From NCBI GenBank assembly GCA_937885175.1, contig CAKZZO010000066.1:1-10670 (forward strand): DNA of 10,670 bases, in the 5' to 3' direction. The position numbers and the translations under genes were made by a program. Positions 1 to 6,430 of this stretch are shown here, piece by piece. The notes under the pieces were generated by a model. It searched no databases and was not told the DNA's origin. It was given only the letters and a program-made list of their open reading frames with translations. The DNA is from an uncultured Treponema sp. GTDB taxonomy: Bacteria; Spirochaetota; Spirochaetia; Treponematales; Treponemataceae. Within the stretch, counting starts at the first letter, position 1. Every line of letters starts with the position of its first letter.

Positions 1-288
1 GAGGGGCCGAACGCCAAACATTGAATCAGGCTCAGCAGAAATATAATCCAGTCCGTCGTCATGGGCCTTTACAAAGTCCTGCTCGCCCTTCATCGCACAG
101 TAGCCACCCAGTGGAATGAGGGAAAGCCTCCAGTCAGTACCACGCCATTTTTTATGCAGCAAGACCGGCCCCATGCCCACGGAAAAAGATTCCACCTGCA
201 CACCGCATGCCCTGGCAATCAAAAAATGCCCCATTTCGTGCATAAAAACGATAATGCAAAGTACAATAAGACCGTAAACAACTATCAC
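1..288 (-). CDS. rseP: RseP-like site-2 intramembrane zinc metalloprotease, N-terminal part (runs off left edge)
   Basis: Only the first 96 codons are present; the gene continues beyond base 1. The frame opens with GTG at 288-286, overlapping the dxr TGA (GTGA overlap). A TGA lies a short way upstream in this frame and no ATG intervenes, so GTG is the natural start. The product begins with a hydrophobic segment (residues 2-15) leading into H17-E18-M19-G20-H21, the HExxH zinc-binding motif of family M50 proteases, followed by an F-x-V-G-x-G-P stretch near residue 40 and LGGY near 69-72, all typical of RseP/RasP. Known role of the family: cleaving membrane-anchored anti-sigma factors or signal-peptide remnants within the inner membrane. 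The second metal ligand and the PDZ domain would lie outside the window. Its place directly after dxr matches the common dxr-rseP order. Confidence 0.9.
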   Translation of the reverse strand, partial: MIVVYGLIVLCIIVFMHEMGHFLIARACGVQVESFSVGMGPVLLHKKWRGTDWRLSLIPLGGYCAMKGEQDFVKAHDDGLDYISAEPDSMFGVRPL

Positions 289-1391
289 AACAGTGCTCTC
301 GCTTGCTTTCTCGCCTCAGTATCGGCGGCAAACACATCCTTCATGTCGCGGATTTCATCTGACCAGTCATTCTTCATCACGCCGCCAACAATATCTGCTA
401 TATCTGTAAAGCCAATTTTTTCGTCAATAAATGCCCATGCCGCAATCTCATTCGCCGCATTAAAGACAATGGGGTAGGCGGCATCTTTTTTCGCCGCCTC
501 AAATGCAAGACGCAAAAGCGGAAAGTCATCATAGCGTGGCTTTTCAAAAGTAAGGGTACGCTGTCCGTCTGCCGTATCAGTCAAATCAAAGGGCTTCATA
601 AAATCACTGTTCACAAAGGGGAAGTCCAATGCCTGAATAATCGGATGCTTCATGTCAGGCTCACTAAACTGTCCGTAGACAATGCCATCTTTTGTACGTA
701 CCAATGAATGAATAATGCTTTGGGGATGCACCACAACCTGAATTGCATCTGTTGAAAAATCAAAAAGCCTGCGGGCCTCAATCACTTCAAGTCCCTTGTT
801 ACCCAGCGTAGCAGAATCCACGGTGATTTTTTTACCCATATTCCAGGTAGGATGCTTCAGGGCATCGTGAATGGTTGCCGTCTTGATTTTTTCTGTCGTC
901 CAGGTGCGGAAAGGACCACCGCTCGCCGTAATGACGAGAGATTCCACATTGTCGCGGCCGCACTGATTAAGCAGCGTAAAAATCGCCGAATGCTCACTGT
1001 CCACGGGAAGAATCTTGCAATTATTTTCTTTTGCAAGGGCAAACATAAGGGGGGCTGCCATAACAATGGTCTCTTTGTTTGCAAGAGCCAAGTCAACCCC
1101 CGCTTCCAAAACAATCTTACTGGGAAGCAGCCCGGCACTGCCCGCAATTCCGTTCACCACAATGTCAGGCTTTGTTTCATCAAGCAGGCGGCGAATACCA
1201 TCCAGGCCGTCCTCTGCTGTCAGTGTAAAAGGACAGTGGAATTCAGCGGCACGTTCAGAGAGGGCATTTTTCTTGCTGTTCGCCTGCATTCCGCAACAGA
1301 CAAAGCGGTCTCTTTGATTTCTGATGATATCCAAGGTGCTCGTTCCGATAGAACCTGTTGCACCCAAAACGAGAACTTTTTTTGAAGACAT
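285..1391 (-). CDS. dxr: 1-deoxy-D-xylulose 5-phosphate reductoisomerase
   Basis: Converts DXP to 2-C-methyl-D-erythritol 4-phosphate with NADPH, the committed step of the non-mevalonate isoprenoid pathway, in the cytoplasm. The N-terminus has the nucleotide-binding GATGSIGTST (residues 10-19 from this start). Further on come ALANKET, the metal/substrate loop PVDSEHSA, SGGPF, HPTWNMGKKITVDSATLGNKGLE and HPQSIIHSLV, all characteristic of Dxr. At 368 residues it is slightly short of the usual 380-400. Three in-frame ATGs are available (1403, 1397, 1391). The one at 1397 forms a TAATG overlap with the cdsA stop. I chose 1391 because family members start a few residues before the GATGSIG motif; none has a good Shine-Dalgarno, so translational coupling to cdsA is likely. 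The product feeds IPP/FPP synthesis for UppS, encoded two genes upstream. Confidence 0.96.
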   Translation of the reverse strand: MSSKKVLVLGATGSIGTSTLDIIRNQRDRFVCCGMQANSKKNALSERAAEFHCPFTLTAEDGLDGIRRLLDETKPDIVVNGIAGSAGLLPSKIVLEAGVDLALANKETIVMAAPLMFALAKENNCKILPVDSEHSAIFTLLNQCGRDNVESLVITASGGPFRTWTTEKIKTATIHDALKHPTWNMGKKITVDSATLGNKGLEVIEARRLFDFSTDAIQVVVHPQSIIHSLVRTKDGIVYGQFSEPDMKHPIIQALDFPFVNSDFMKPFDLTDTADGQRTLTFEKPRYDDFPLLRLAFEAAKKDAAYPIVFNAANEIAAWAFIDEKIGFTDIADIVGGVMKNDWSDEIRDMKDVFAADTEARKQARALL

Positions 1392-1396
1392 ATGCA

Positions 1397-2269
1397 TTAC
1401 CATGCCGCAAGCGTAGAGGCAGAAAAGAAAATGTGCACCAGCCAGTAGTAAATCGGCGCGGAAAACACAATCGAATCCACGCAGTCAAGCATTCCGCCAC
1501 GTCCAGGAATTAAATTTCCGCTGTCTTTTACTTCAGCAGAACGCTTGAGGACAGATTCAGTCAAATCACCGATAATAGCGGAAAATCCCATGATGATTCC
1601 TGTAACGATGACTTTCCAAACAGAACCGTCAAAGATAACGACATCACAATATTTCGGCACAAGATAGTAGCCAATCAACCCTACGAGCACAGAACCAAAA
1701 ATGCCGCCACAGAATCCTGCAATACTCTTGTTGGGGCTTGCCTTGATAAAGCCCTTGTTGTTTTTGCCAAATAAAACGCCAAAAAACCAGGCCAGAGAAT
1801 CACACATAAAGACAAAAAGCAGGAAGAATGCAATATAGTAGGTAGCATTCGGAAAGAGCGTCATCTTGGAAACAAAGGTGAAGAAATAGCCACAGTAAAG
1901 CACGATAAAGACTGACGTAATGATTCTGCTGTTTGAAAATTCAAAAGTATGTGCCGTAATCGTTTCAAAAGCCATGATAATGAGCACTACGGCAATGAAT
2001 GTAAAGTCAATGTATTTTTGATTCCAGCCAAAGACCGCACACAAGATGCCCATCAATGGCAGCATGGCATCCATAATCAGCACAAAGACCTTGGGCTGCA
2101 CCCCATATTTTGAACCAAGCATGGTATGAAGTTCACGGACTGCCAAAACGGATGCACAGAAAGCCAGCATATGCATTGCAATATGATTGTAGTAGGGAAG
2201 CCATACCAAGGCTATGACAAGTGGAATACCTAAAAAAAACACCAGTAATCTTTGTGCAACTTTACTCAT
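1397..2269 (-). CDS. cdsA: Phosphatidate cytidylyltransferase (CDP-diacylglycerol synthase)
   Basis: Makes CDP-diacylglycerol from phosphatidic acid and CTP in the inner membrane, the entry to phospholipid synthesis. The 290-residue protein is strongly hydrophobic with several membrane segments, starting with the one at about residues 8-25. The C-terminal CDS signature is present: S239-V-L-K-R, K248-D249, then P-G-R-G-G and D262-C-V-D265. Compared with the textbook signature, in which the glycines follow His and the aspartate is followed by Arg, this protein has R257 and C263; the acidic metal-binding residues are kept. The start ATG lies 2 bp after the uppS stop, so translation is probably coupled. 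The order uppS-cdsA-dxr-rseP is widely conserved. Confidence 0.94.
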   Translation of the reverse strand: MSKVAQRLLVFFLGIPLVIALVWLPYYNHIAMHMLAFCASVLAVRELHTMLGSKYGVQPKVFVLIMDAMLPLMGILCAVFGWNQKYIDFTFIAVVLIIMAFETITAHTFEFSNSRIITSVFIVLYCGYFFTFVSKMTLFPNATYYIAFFLLFVFMCDSLAWFFGVLFGKNNKGFIKASPNKSIAGFCGGIFGSVLVGLIGYYLVPKYCDVVIFDGSVWKVIVTGIIMGFSAIIGDLTESVLKRSAEVKDSGNLIPGRGGMLDCVDSIVFSAPIYYWLVHIFFSASTLAAW

Positions 2270-2271
2270 AT

Positions 2272-2976
2272 CTATTGATTCAGCACACCGCCAAACCGTC
2301 TGCTCCTTTTTTGAAATTCTTCTATATTTTTGTAAAAGTCTTCCTCATTATAATCCGGCCACAAGGTATCTGTAAAGACAAATTCCGCGTAGGCCGCCTG
2401 CCAGAGGAGAAAATTACTCAAGCGTTTTTCTCCACCAGTTCTAATAAGCAAATCTACGTCGGGACAAATATCAAGAGATGCCTGTATGGATTCTTCTGAA
2501 ATTTCCTGATTAGACCGAACGAGTTTTTCCACAGCACGAACAATTTCGTTGCGTCCACCGTAATTAATTGCCAGGACACAAGTTGTTCCCGTAAAATGCT
2601 CCGTGTCTTTTTGCACCTGGATTATCTCATTCTGTACGTCTTCTGGCAACCTGCTTAAATCGCCAATATGAGCAATTCTAATGCCGTTTTTTTTGTAAAA
2701 GTCAAATTCCGAACGCAGGCGACTTTTAATCAATCCCATGAGATAGCCGACTTCTTCCTGTGTCCGCTTCCAGTTTTCCGTTGAAAAAGTGTAGAAGGTA
2801 ACATACTTGACACCGAGAGATGCCGCAGCCGCAGCAATTTTTTTTGCGACCGCCAGACCTTCTTTGTGACCAGCCGTTCTCGGCATTCCTTTTTGCTTTG
2901 CCCAGCGGCCATTTCCGTCCATTACTATTGCAATATGTTCGGGAAGTCCGCGGGCCTTCAATTCCTCAGTGTTCAT
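2272..2976 (-). CDS. uppS: Undecaprenyl diphosphate synthase (cis-prenyltransferase)
   Basis: Elongates farnesyl diphosphate with isopentenyl diphosphate to undecaprenyl diphosphate, the lipid carrier for peptidoglycan precursors. The motifs are clear: HIAIVMDGNGRWA with catalytic Asp20, the FYTFSTENWKR region (61-71), INYGGRNEI (137-145), R179-T-G-G-E-K-R-L-S-N-F, and W206-P-D-Y near the C-terminus. The length of 234 residues is just under the usual 240-250. The start lies 9 bp after the frr stop with no strong Shine-Dalgarno, which suggests reinitiation after frr. The gene directly precedes cdsA and belongs to the frr-uppS-cdsA-dxr-rseP transcription unit. Confidence 0.96.
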   Translation of the reverse strand: MNTEELKARGLPEHIAIVMDGNGRWAKQKGMPRTAGHKEGLAVAKKIAAAAASLGVKYVTFYTFSTENWKRTQEEVGYLMGLIKSRLRSEFDFYKKNGIRIAHIGDLSRLPEDVQNEIIQVQKDTEHFTGTTCVLAINYGGRNEIVRAVEKLVRSNQEISEESIQASLDICPDVDLLIRTGGEKRLSNFLLWQAAYAEFVFTDTLWPDYNEEDFYKNIEEFQKRSRRFGGVLNQ

Positions 2977-2985
2977 TACGCAAAC

Positions 2986-3528
2986 TTATGCCAGTATTTC
3001 TTTTTCTTTGTCGTCTGCAACCTTGTTGATGTCAGCAATGTACTTGTCAGTCAGTTTCTGCAGGTCGTCAGTTTCCTTTTTGAGCTGATCTTCTGTCAGT
3101 TCGCCAGCCTTCTGCTGTTTTTTGAAATCATCATTTCCATCGCGACGAATATTGCGAATGGTTGTGCGGTAGTTTTCTGCAATCCCCTTTGCCTGCTTTA
3201 CCAGTTCCTTGCGGCGGTCTGCAGTCAGCGGAGGAATGGAAATGCGGATAACCTTGCCGTCATTTGAGGGATTTAAGCCCAAGTCAGCGGTTAGGATTCC
3301 TTTTTCAATTTCAGTAATAAGTGACTTGTCAAAGGGAGAAATCACTACGGTGCGAGCCTCAGGAATAGAAATGGTTGCCACCTGATTAAGCGGCGACTTG
3401 TTTCCGTAATAATTCACGCGCACCTTGTCAAAAATAGATGCCGTCGCACGTCCAGTACGGATTGTATTCAACTCATTTTTGAGCGCTTCAAGCGTTTTGT
3501 CCATTTTAGCTTTTGCATCAAATGCCAT
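2986..3528 (-). CDS. frr: Ribosome recycling factor
   Basis: With EF-G, RRF splits post-termination ribosomes in the cytoplasm. The 180-residue product (family about 185) shows N-x-I-R-T-G-R-A (near residues 21-28), a domain II region with ISIPEARTVVISPFDKS, the I-R-I-S-I-P-P-L-T hinge region, and a long charged C-terminal helix (KQQKAGELTEDQLK...). The start ATG at 3528 is preceded on its strand by AGGAG with a 7-base spacer. That Shine-Dalgarno (3534-3538 region) lies at the very edge of the direct repeat at 3535-3575, so the repeat element supplies the ribosome binding site. In many bacteria pyrH lies between tsf and frr; here that space holds only repeats. Confidence 0.96.
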   Translation of the reverse strand: MAFDAKAKMDKTLEALKNELNTIRTGRATASIFDKVRVNYYGNKSPLNQVATISIPEARTVVISPFDKSLITEIEKGILTADLGLNPSNDGKVIRISIPPLTADRRKELVKQAKGIAENYRTTIRNIRRDGNDDFKKQQKAGELTEDQLKKETDDLQKLTDKYIADINKVADDKEKEILA

Positions 3529-3534
3529 AGATTT

Positions 3535-3575
3535 CTCCTATAAAAACCCCGCGTTAGCGGTCGTGCAGGAGGCAC
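3535..3575. repeat. 41-bp direct repeat, copy 1 (frr-proximal)
   Basis: An exact 41-bp sequence shared with 3646-3686 (offset 111). Within it are small self-complementary segments: CCGC-GTTA-GCGG around 3549-3560, and CGTGC-AGGAG-GCACG, whose last base lies just past the repeat. On the minus strand the edge nearest frr reads as an AGGAG Shine-Dalgarno for frr. The flanking bases differ between copies on both sides, so the boundaries are sharp. Confidence 0.93.
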
Positions 3576-3581
3576 GAAATC

Positions 3582-3607
3582 GCAGTTTTGCCAACGGCAA
3601 AACCTGC
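3582..3607. repeat. Inverted repeat (11-bp stem with one bulged base)
   Basis: GCAGTTTTGCC (3582-3592) and GGCAAAACCTGC (3596-3607) pair around a 3-base centre, with one extra C in the right arm. It lies inside the spacer between the two 41-bp repeats and would fold in RNA from either strand. No T-tract follows, so it does not look like a terminator. Confidence 0.75.
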
Positions 3608-3608
3608 A

Positions 3609-3644
3609 CATGATAAAAAGTACACGGAAGTACTTTTTATCATG
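3609..3644. repeat. Perfect 15-bp stem / 6-base loop hairpin
   Basis: CATGATAAAAAGTAC (3609-3623) and its exact reverse complement (3630-3644) flank the loop ACGGAA. The right arm continues into the second 41-bp repeat. Its core also recurs in 3685-3710, which matches 3632-3657 at 25 of 26 positions. No poly-T run follows on either strand. It is probably an RNA structure or part of a dispersed repeat rather than a classical terminator. Confidence 0.88.
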
Positions 3645-3645
3645 C

Positions 3646-3686
3646 CTCCTATAAAAACCCCGCGTTAGCGGTCGTGCAGGAGGCAC
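3646..3686. repeat. 41-bp direct repeat, copy 2 (tsf-proximal)
   Basis: Identical to 3535-3575. Read on the minus strand, the tsf-frr gap is a tandem of two units. Each starts with a 26-bp module (3685-3710 and 3632-3657, one mismatch) and ends with the 41-bp module. The frr-proximal unit has about 57 extra bases between the modules, holding the two hairpins. The minus-strand frame through both copies repeats P-P-A-R-P-L-T-R-G-F-Y-R-R, but I regard this as a by-product of the DNA repeat. Confidence 0.93.
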
Positions 3687-3710
3687 TTTTTATCATGCCG
3701 CCTATAAAAA
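3685..3710. repeat. 26-bp repeat module, second copy
   Basis: Matches 3632-3657 at 25 of 26 positions (T at 3647 versus G at 3700). It overlaps the last two bases of the second 41-bp repeat and marks the tsf-side end of the composite repeat (whole element about 3535-3710). Between here and the tsf stop, about 65 bp contain only a 4-bp stem (AGCC/GGCT at 3722-3735) and no recognisable terminator. Confidence 0.8.
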
Positions 3711-3775
3711 GCACTAAGCGCAGCCGAAACAGGCTAGGGTACCAGTTCAGCCACGCTCAGTAACTAAAGTTTTTT

Positions 3776-4609
3776 TTATTTTCCCAGAACAAACAGCGCT
3801 ACTTTTCCAAAGGAAAGTTTTGCACCGGCTGCCTTAGAAACTTCTTCCAGTTTCTTTGCAACAGAAACCTTGTCGTCCTTTACGAACATCTGGTCAACAA
3901 AGCAGATTTCAGCAAGGTGCTTGTTGATTTTTCCCTGCAGGATTCCAGCCTTTACATTGTCCGGCTTAGAAGCCATTTTTTCATCCTGAGCCATCTGAGC
4001 CTCAAAGATTTCCTTCTGCTCGTCGATGTAAGACTGAGGAATGTCAGCCTTATTGATGTATGCAGGTGTGAAAGCCGCCAGGTGCAGACAGCAGTCATGG
4101 GCAAATTCCTTTGCCACATCCCCGTCAGAACCTTCAATAACAACCGCAGCAGCAGTCTTGAAGTTTGAGTGCACGTAGGTAGAAGCCACTGCGCCAGCAG
4201 GAACTTCGATTACTTCCACGCGGCGGAGAGACATATTTTCCCGAATCTTTGTTGCCAATTCGAGAACCATATCTTCCAGTTCTTTTTCCACTTTGGTGTA
4301 TCCTTTTGCAAAGATTGCGTCCAGGATTTTTTCACCCATAGCGATAAAGTCAGTATTTTTTGCAACGAAGTCTGTTTCACAGGTTACTTCTGCAATGGCA
4401 ATCTTGCTGCCGTTCTGGCGGACAAAAATGCGTCCTTCGCTGGTAGCACGTTCAGCACGCTTTGCAACAGCAGCCAGACCTTTTTCCTTCAGGATTTTTT
4501 CTGCCTGTGCAGCATCGCCATTTGCTTCTGACAGTGCCTTTTTACACTCCATCATGCCTGCGCCAGTCTTTTCGCGCAGTGCCTTGACGTCACTAGCCTT
4601 GATTTCCAT
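3776..4609 (-). CDS. tsf: Translation elongation factor Ts
   Basis: EF-Ts is the guanine nucleotide exchange factor that recharges EF-Tu. The 277-residue product has the N-terminal UBA-like segment with LREKTGAGMMECKKAL (11-26) and the EF-Tu-contacting T79-D-F-V82 within CETDFVAKN, both diagnostic, followed by the core dimerisation-type region. The frame is open to 4792, but the extra 61 residues overlap rpsB. The ATG at 4609 has GGAG 7 bases upstream and gives the standard MEIKASDVKALREKTG N-terminus. It begins 13 bp after the rpsB stop, as in the near-universal rpsB-tsf operon. Confidence 0.97.
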   Translation of the reverse strand: MEIKASDVKALREKTGAGMMECKKALSEANGDAAQAEKILKEKGLAAVAKRAERATSEGRIFVRQNGSKIAIAEVTCETDFVAKNTDFIAMGEKILDAIFAKGYTKVEKELEDMVLELATKIRENMSLRRVEVIEVPAGAVASTYVHSNFKTAAAVVIEGSDGDVAKEFAHDCCLHLAAFTPAYINKADIPQSYIDEQKEIFEAQMAQDEKMASKPDNVKAGILQGKINKHLAEICFVDQMFVKDDKVSVAKKLEEVSKAAGAKLSFGKVALFVLGK

Positions 4610-4622
4610 GTATAAACTCCAC

Positions 4623-5489
4623 TTATTTAATCTTGCTTTCGTCGATTTCATCATCGTCGTCGTCATCAACATCGTCTTTCTTGACATCTGCTTCAGTCGG
4701 CGTGTAATTTGAGTAGTCAACGATTTCTTCATCTGCAGCTTTTGTTGAAGCATCGGTCTGAACACCGTCTTCCTCATCGCCCAGAGTTTCAATAATCTTC
4801 AGCCCCTGTTCGTTGTCAGCCTCGATAACCGCATTTGCAATGATTGAAGTGAAAAGGCTGATTGCACGGATAGCGTCATCGTTGCCCGGAATGGGGTAGG
4901 TGATGCCCTCAGGGTTACAGTTGGTGTCTACAACAGCAACAACCGGAATACCCATGCGATGTGCTTCTGCAACAGCAATTTCTTCTTTGTGTGTATCAAT
5001 GATAAAGATGATTCCCGGCAGTTCCTTCATTTCTTTGATGCCGCCAAGGTTCTTTTCAAGCTTAGCCTTTTCCTTAGTAAGGGCAGACACTTCTTTCTTG
5101 GTCAGGTTATCGAATGTACCGTCGATTTCCATCTTTTCGATTTTCTTGAGTCTCTGCAATGATTTTTTAATCGTAGAGAAGTTTGTAAGCATACCGCCAA
5201 GCCAGCGATTGTTTACATAGTACATGCCGCAGCGTTCTGCTTCCTTCTGGATAGCCTGCTGAGCCTGTTTCTTTGTACCGACAAACAAAACTGATTTGCC
5301 GCTAGAAACAACCTTGCGCACAGCCTCGTAGCTGTCTTTGATTGCCACGATTGTCTTCTGCAAGTCAATGATATGAATACCGTTACGCGCCTGGAAGATA
5401 TACTTCTTCATGCGCGGATCCCAACGCTTTACCTGATGACCAAAGTGTACACCAGATTCAAGCAAACTCTTCATGGTTACAACTGCCAT
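4623..5489 (-). CDS. rpsB: 30S ribosomal protein S2
   Basis: S2 is a 30S subunit protein near the head-body junction, needed for S1 binding in many bacteria. The product starts MAVVTMKSLLESGVHFGH (standard), then RWDPRMKKYIFQARNGIHIIDLQKT, NNRWLGGMLTNF (93-104) and PGIIFIIDTHKEEIAVAEA (158-176). At 288 residues it exceeds the usual core of about 230-240 because of a C-terminal tail (about 235-288) rich in acidic residues, including six Asp in a row (275-280). The start ATG has AAGGAG 7 bases upstream. The 184-bp gap to maf has no convincing promoter: the best -35/-10 pairs match poorly, so transcription may begin there from a weak site or further upstream. Confidence 0.97.
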   Translation of the reverse strand: MAVVTMKSLLESGVHFGHQVKRWDPRMKKYIFQARNGIHIIDLQKTIVAIKDSYEAVRKVVSSGKSVLFVGTKKQAQQAIQKEAERCGMYYVNNRWLGGMLTNFSTIKKSLQRLKKIEKMEIDGTFDNLTKKEVSALTKEKAKLEKNLGGIKEMKELPGIIFIIDTHKEEIAVAEAHRMGIPVVAVVDTNCNPEGITYPIPGNDDAIRAISLFTSIIANAVIEADNEQGLKIIETLGDEEDGVQTDASTKAADEEIVDYSNYTPTEADVKKDDVDDDDDDEIDESKIK

Positions 5490-5673
5490 TTGAGTTCTCC
5501 TTCACCGGAAAAATTCAGACGCTTCCTGCGCCATTTTTCCTTCCAATCTCTGTTTCTCGCAACAAGAAATGCACCAATCCGCATACGATTTTTCGCTGCA
5601 CTGGGCAAGACCCGTTCGGAAGATTACGTAACGTAAGTCTATGTCTACGACCCTGTCTTACGCCCGGCACGGT

Positions 5674-6264
5674 TTAGTCCAAAATAGAATACCCCTGCTC
5701 TTTTAACATATCATAAAGTTCAAAGATAGGCAAGCCCACCACAGAACTGTTCGTGCCGTCAATTTTTTTAATAAAGCATGAGGCAAGCCCCTGAATACGA
5801 TAGGCACCTGCCGCACCATGCCAGTCTCCCGTACCAATATACCAGTCAATTTCTTCCTGGGTCATGGGGGCAAAGGTCACTTTTGTAACCGAAGTTCTGG
5901 TAGAAACATAATGCAGGTTTCCATTGTAAAGGGCAATTCCCGTTACGGCCTTATGGGTCTTTCCCTGAAAAATCCTTAAATATGCAACAGCCTGTTCCTG
6001 ACTTTCCGGCTTTCCGTAGATTTTACCATCCATGATAATAACGGTATCGGCACTTAAAATCCAGGGCAGCTCAGAACCAGTGGGGAGGGAACGGGCGACC
6101 GCATCAACTTTTTTTGCCGCAAGATACTCAGGAACCTTTTCAGGCTCCATATCTTCTGGCGCGGTTTCATCTATATCGGGGATAATTACCTTAAAAGGAA
6201 TATTGAGCAACTTTAAGATTTCCTGTCTGCGTGGAGAAGCCGACGCAAGTATTATTGGTTCCAT
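5674..6264 (-). CDS. maf: Maf-family nucleoside triphosphate pyrophosphatase
   Basis: Maf proteins hydrolyse dTTP/UTP or modified nucleotides to monophosphates (house-cleaning), and overproduction has been linked to septum inhibition. The 196-residue product shows the Maf set: ILASASPRRQEIL (5-17), a D-E region (30-38), S71-A-D-T-V-I, the GKP loop (84-86), GKTHKAVTG (101-109) and GAAGAYRIQG (150-159). The last motif usually reads G-K-A-G; the Lys is Ala151 here, which could affect activity or define a subfamily. The YhdE versus YceF subtype cannot be assigned safely. The start ATG is preceded by GAGGA, 6 bases upstream. It is divergent from the tRNA gene and shares a 58-bp region with its promoter. 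Confidence 0.92.
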   Translation of the reverse strand: MEPIILASASPRRQEILKLLNIPFKVIIPDIDETAPEDMEPEKVPEYLAAKKVDAVARSLPTGSELPWILSADTVIIMDGKIYGKPESQEQAVAYLRIFQGKTHKAVTGIALYNGNLHYVSTRTSVTKVTFAPMTQEEIDWYIGTGDWHGAAGAYRIQGLASCFIKKIDGTNSSVVGLPIFELYDMLKEQGYSILD

Positions 6265-6281
6265 AACAGTCCTCTTTTTAA

Positions 6282-6310
6282 TTGACTTTTTTATTCTTTC
6301 TCTGTATCTT
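6282..6310 (+). promoter_or_regulatory. Sigma-70-type promoter of the tRNA-Arg gene
   Basis: The -35 TTGACT (6282-6287) and -10 TATCTT (6305-6310) are separated by 17 bp. Transcription would start about 6316-6318, a few bases before the tRNA 5' end at 6323. It overlaps the 5' leader of the divergent maf gene. Confidence 0.7.
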
Positions 6311-6322
6311 TTAACTGGTCTT

Positions 6323-6396
6323 GAGAGATTAGCTCACTTGGATAGAGCGTTGGCCTCCGGAGCCGAAGGTAGCAGGTTCGAATCCTGTATCTCTCG
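6323..6396 (+). tRNA. tRNA-Arg (anticodon CCG)
   Basis: All arms fold. Acceptor GAGAGAT (6323-6329) pairs with ATCTCTC (6389-6395) and the discriminator is G6396. The D-arm is GCTC/GAGC. The anticodon stem TTGGC/GCCGA has loop CTCCGGA with CCG at 6357-6359, reading CGG codons. The variable loop is 5 nt, and the T-arm GCAGG/CCTGT encloses TTCGAAT. The CCA end is not encoded (CTA follows), so it must be added after transcription. It has its own promoter and a terminator 2 bases downstream, so it is monocistronic. Confidence 0.96.
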
Positions 6397-6398
6397 CT

Positions 6399-6428
6399 AA
6401 AAAAGGAACGGTAAACCGTTCCTTTTTT
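6399..6428. terminator. Bidirectional intrinsic terminator
   Basis: A 13-bp perfect stem, AAAAAAGGAACGG (6399-6411) with CCGTTCCTTTTTT (6416-6428), around a TAAA loop, ends in a T-run on both strands. It lies 2 bp after the tRNA-Arg and 2 bp beyond the stop of the convergent HEAT-like gene, so it can end both transcripts. Confidence 0.92.
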
Positions 6429-6430
6429 AT

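Noticed and set aside
852..1385. Long plus-strand open frames opposite dxr (also opposite tsf, rpsB and frr)
   Set aside because: They are antisense shadows of well-supported genes, with no family resemblance and no ribosome binding sites.
3468..3686. 72-codon minus-strand frame containing P-P-A-R-P-L-T-R-G-F-Y-R-R twice
   Set aside because: It is generated by the 41-bp DNA repeat and runs into frr in another frame. There is no usable ribosome binding site, and the peptide repeat follows from the DNA repeat.
3535..3710. CRISPR array
   Set aside because: There are only two full repeats, the single spacer carries hairpins, the repeats are modular with a partial third module, and there are no cas genes nearby.
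4610..4792. 61-residue N-terminal extension of EF-Ts
   Set aside because: It overlaps the end of rpsB in another frame and is basic low-complexity sequence. The ATG at 4609 has a good Shine-Dalgarno and the family N-terminus.
5618..5662. TTACGTAA palindrome and a CGTAAG/CTTACG inverted repeat upstream of rpsB
   Set aside because: The stem is only 6 bp with a 19-base loop, with no T-run and no clear promoter alignment; chance is a sufficient explanation.
6323..6396. tRNA-Arg as an integration site of a mobile element
   Set aside because: No direct repeat of the tRNA 3' end is seen in the window, no integrase is present, and both neighbours look like native genes.
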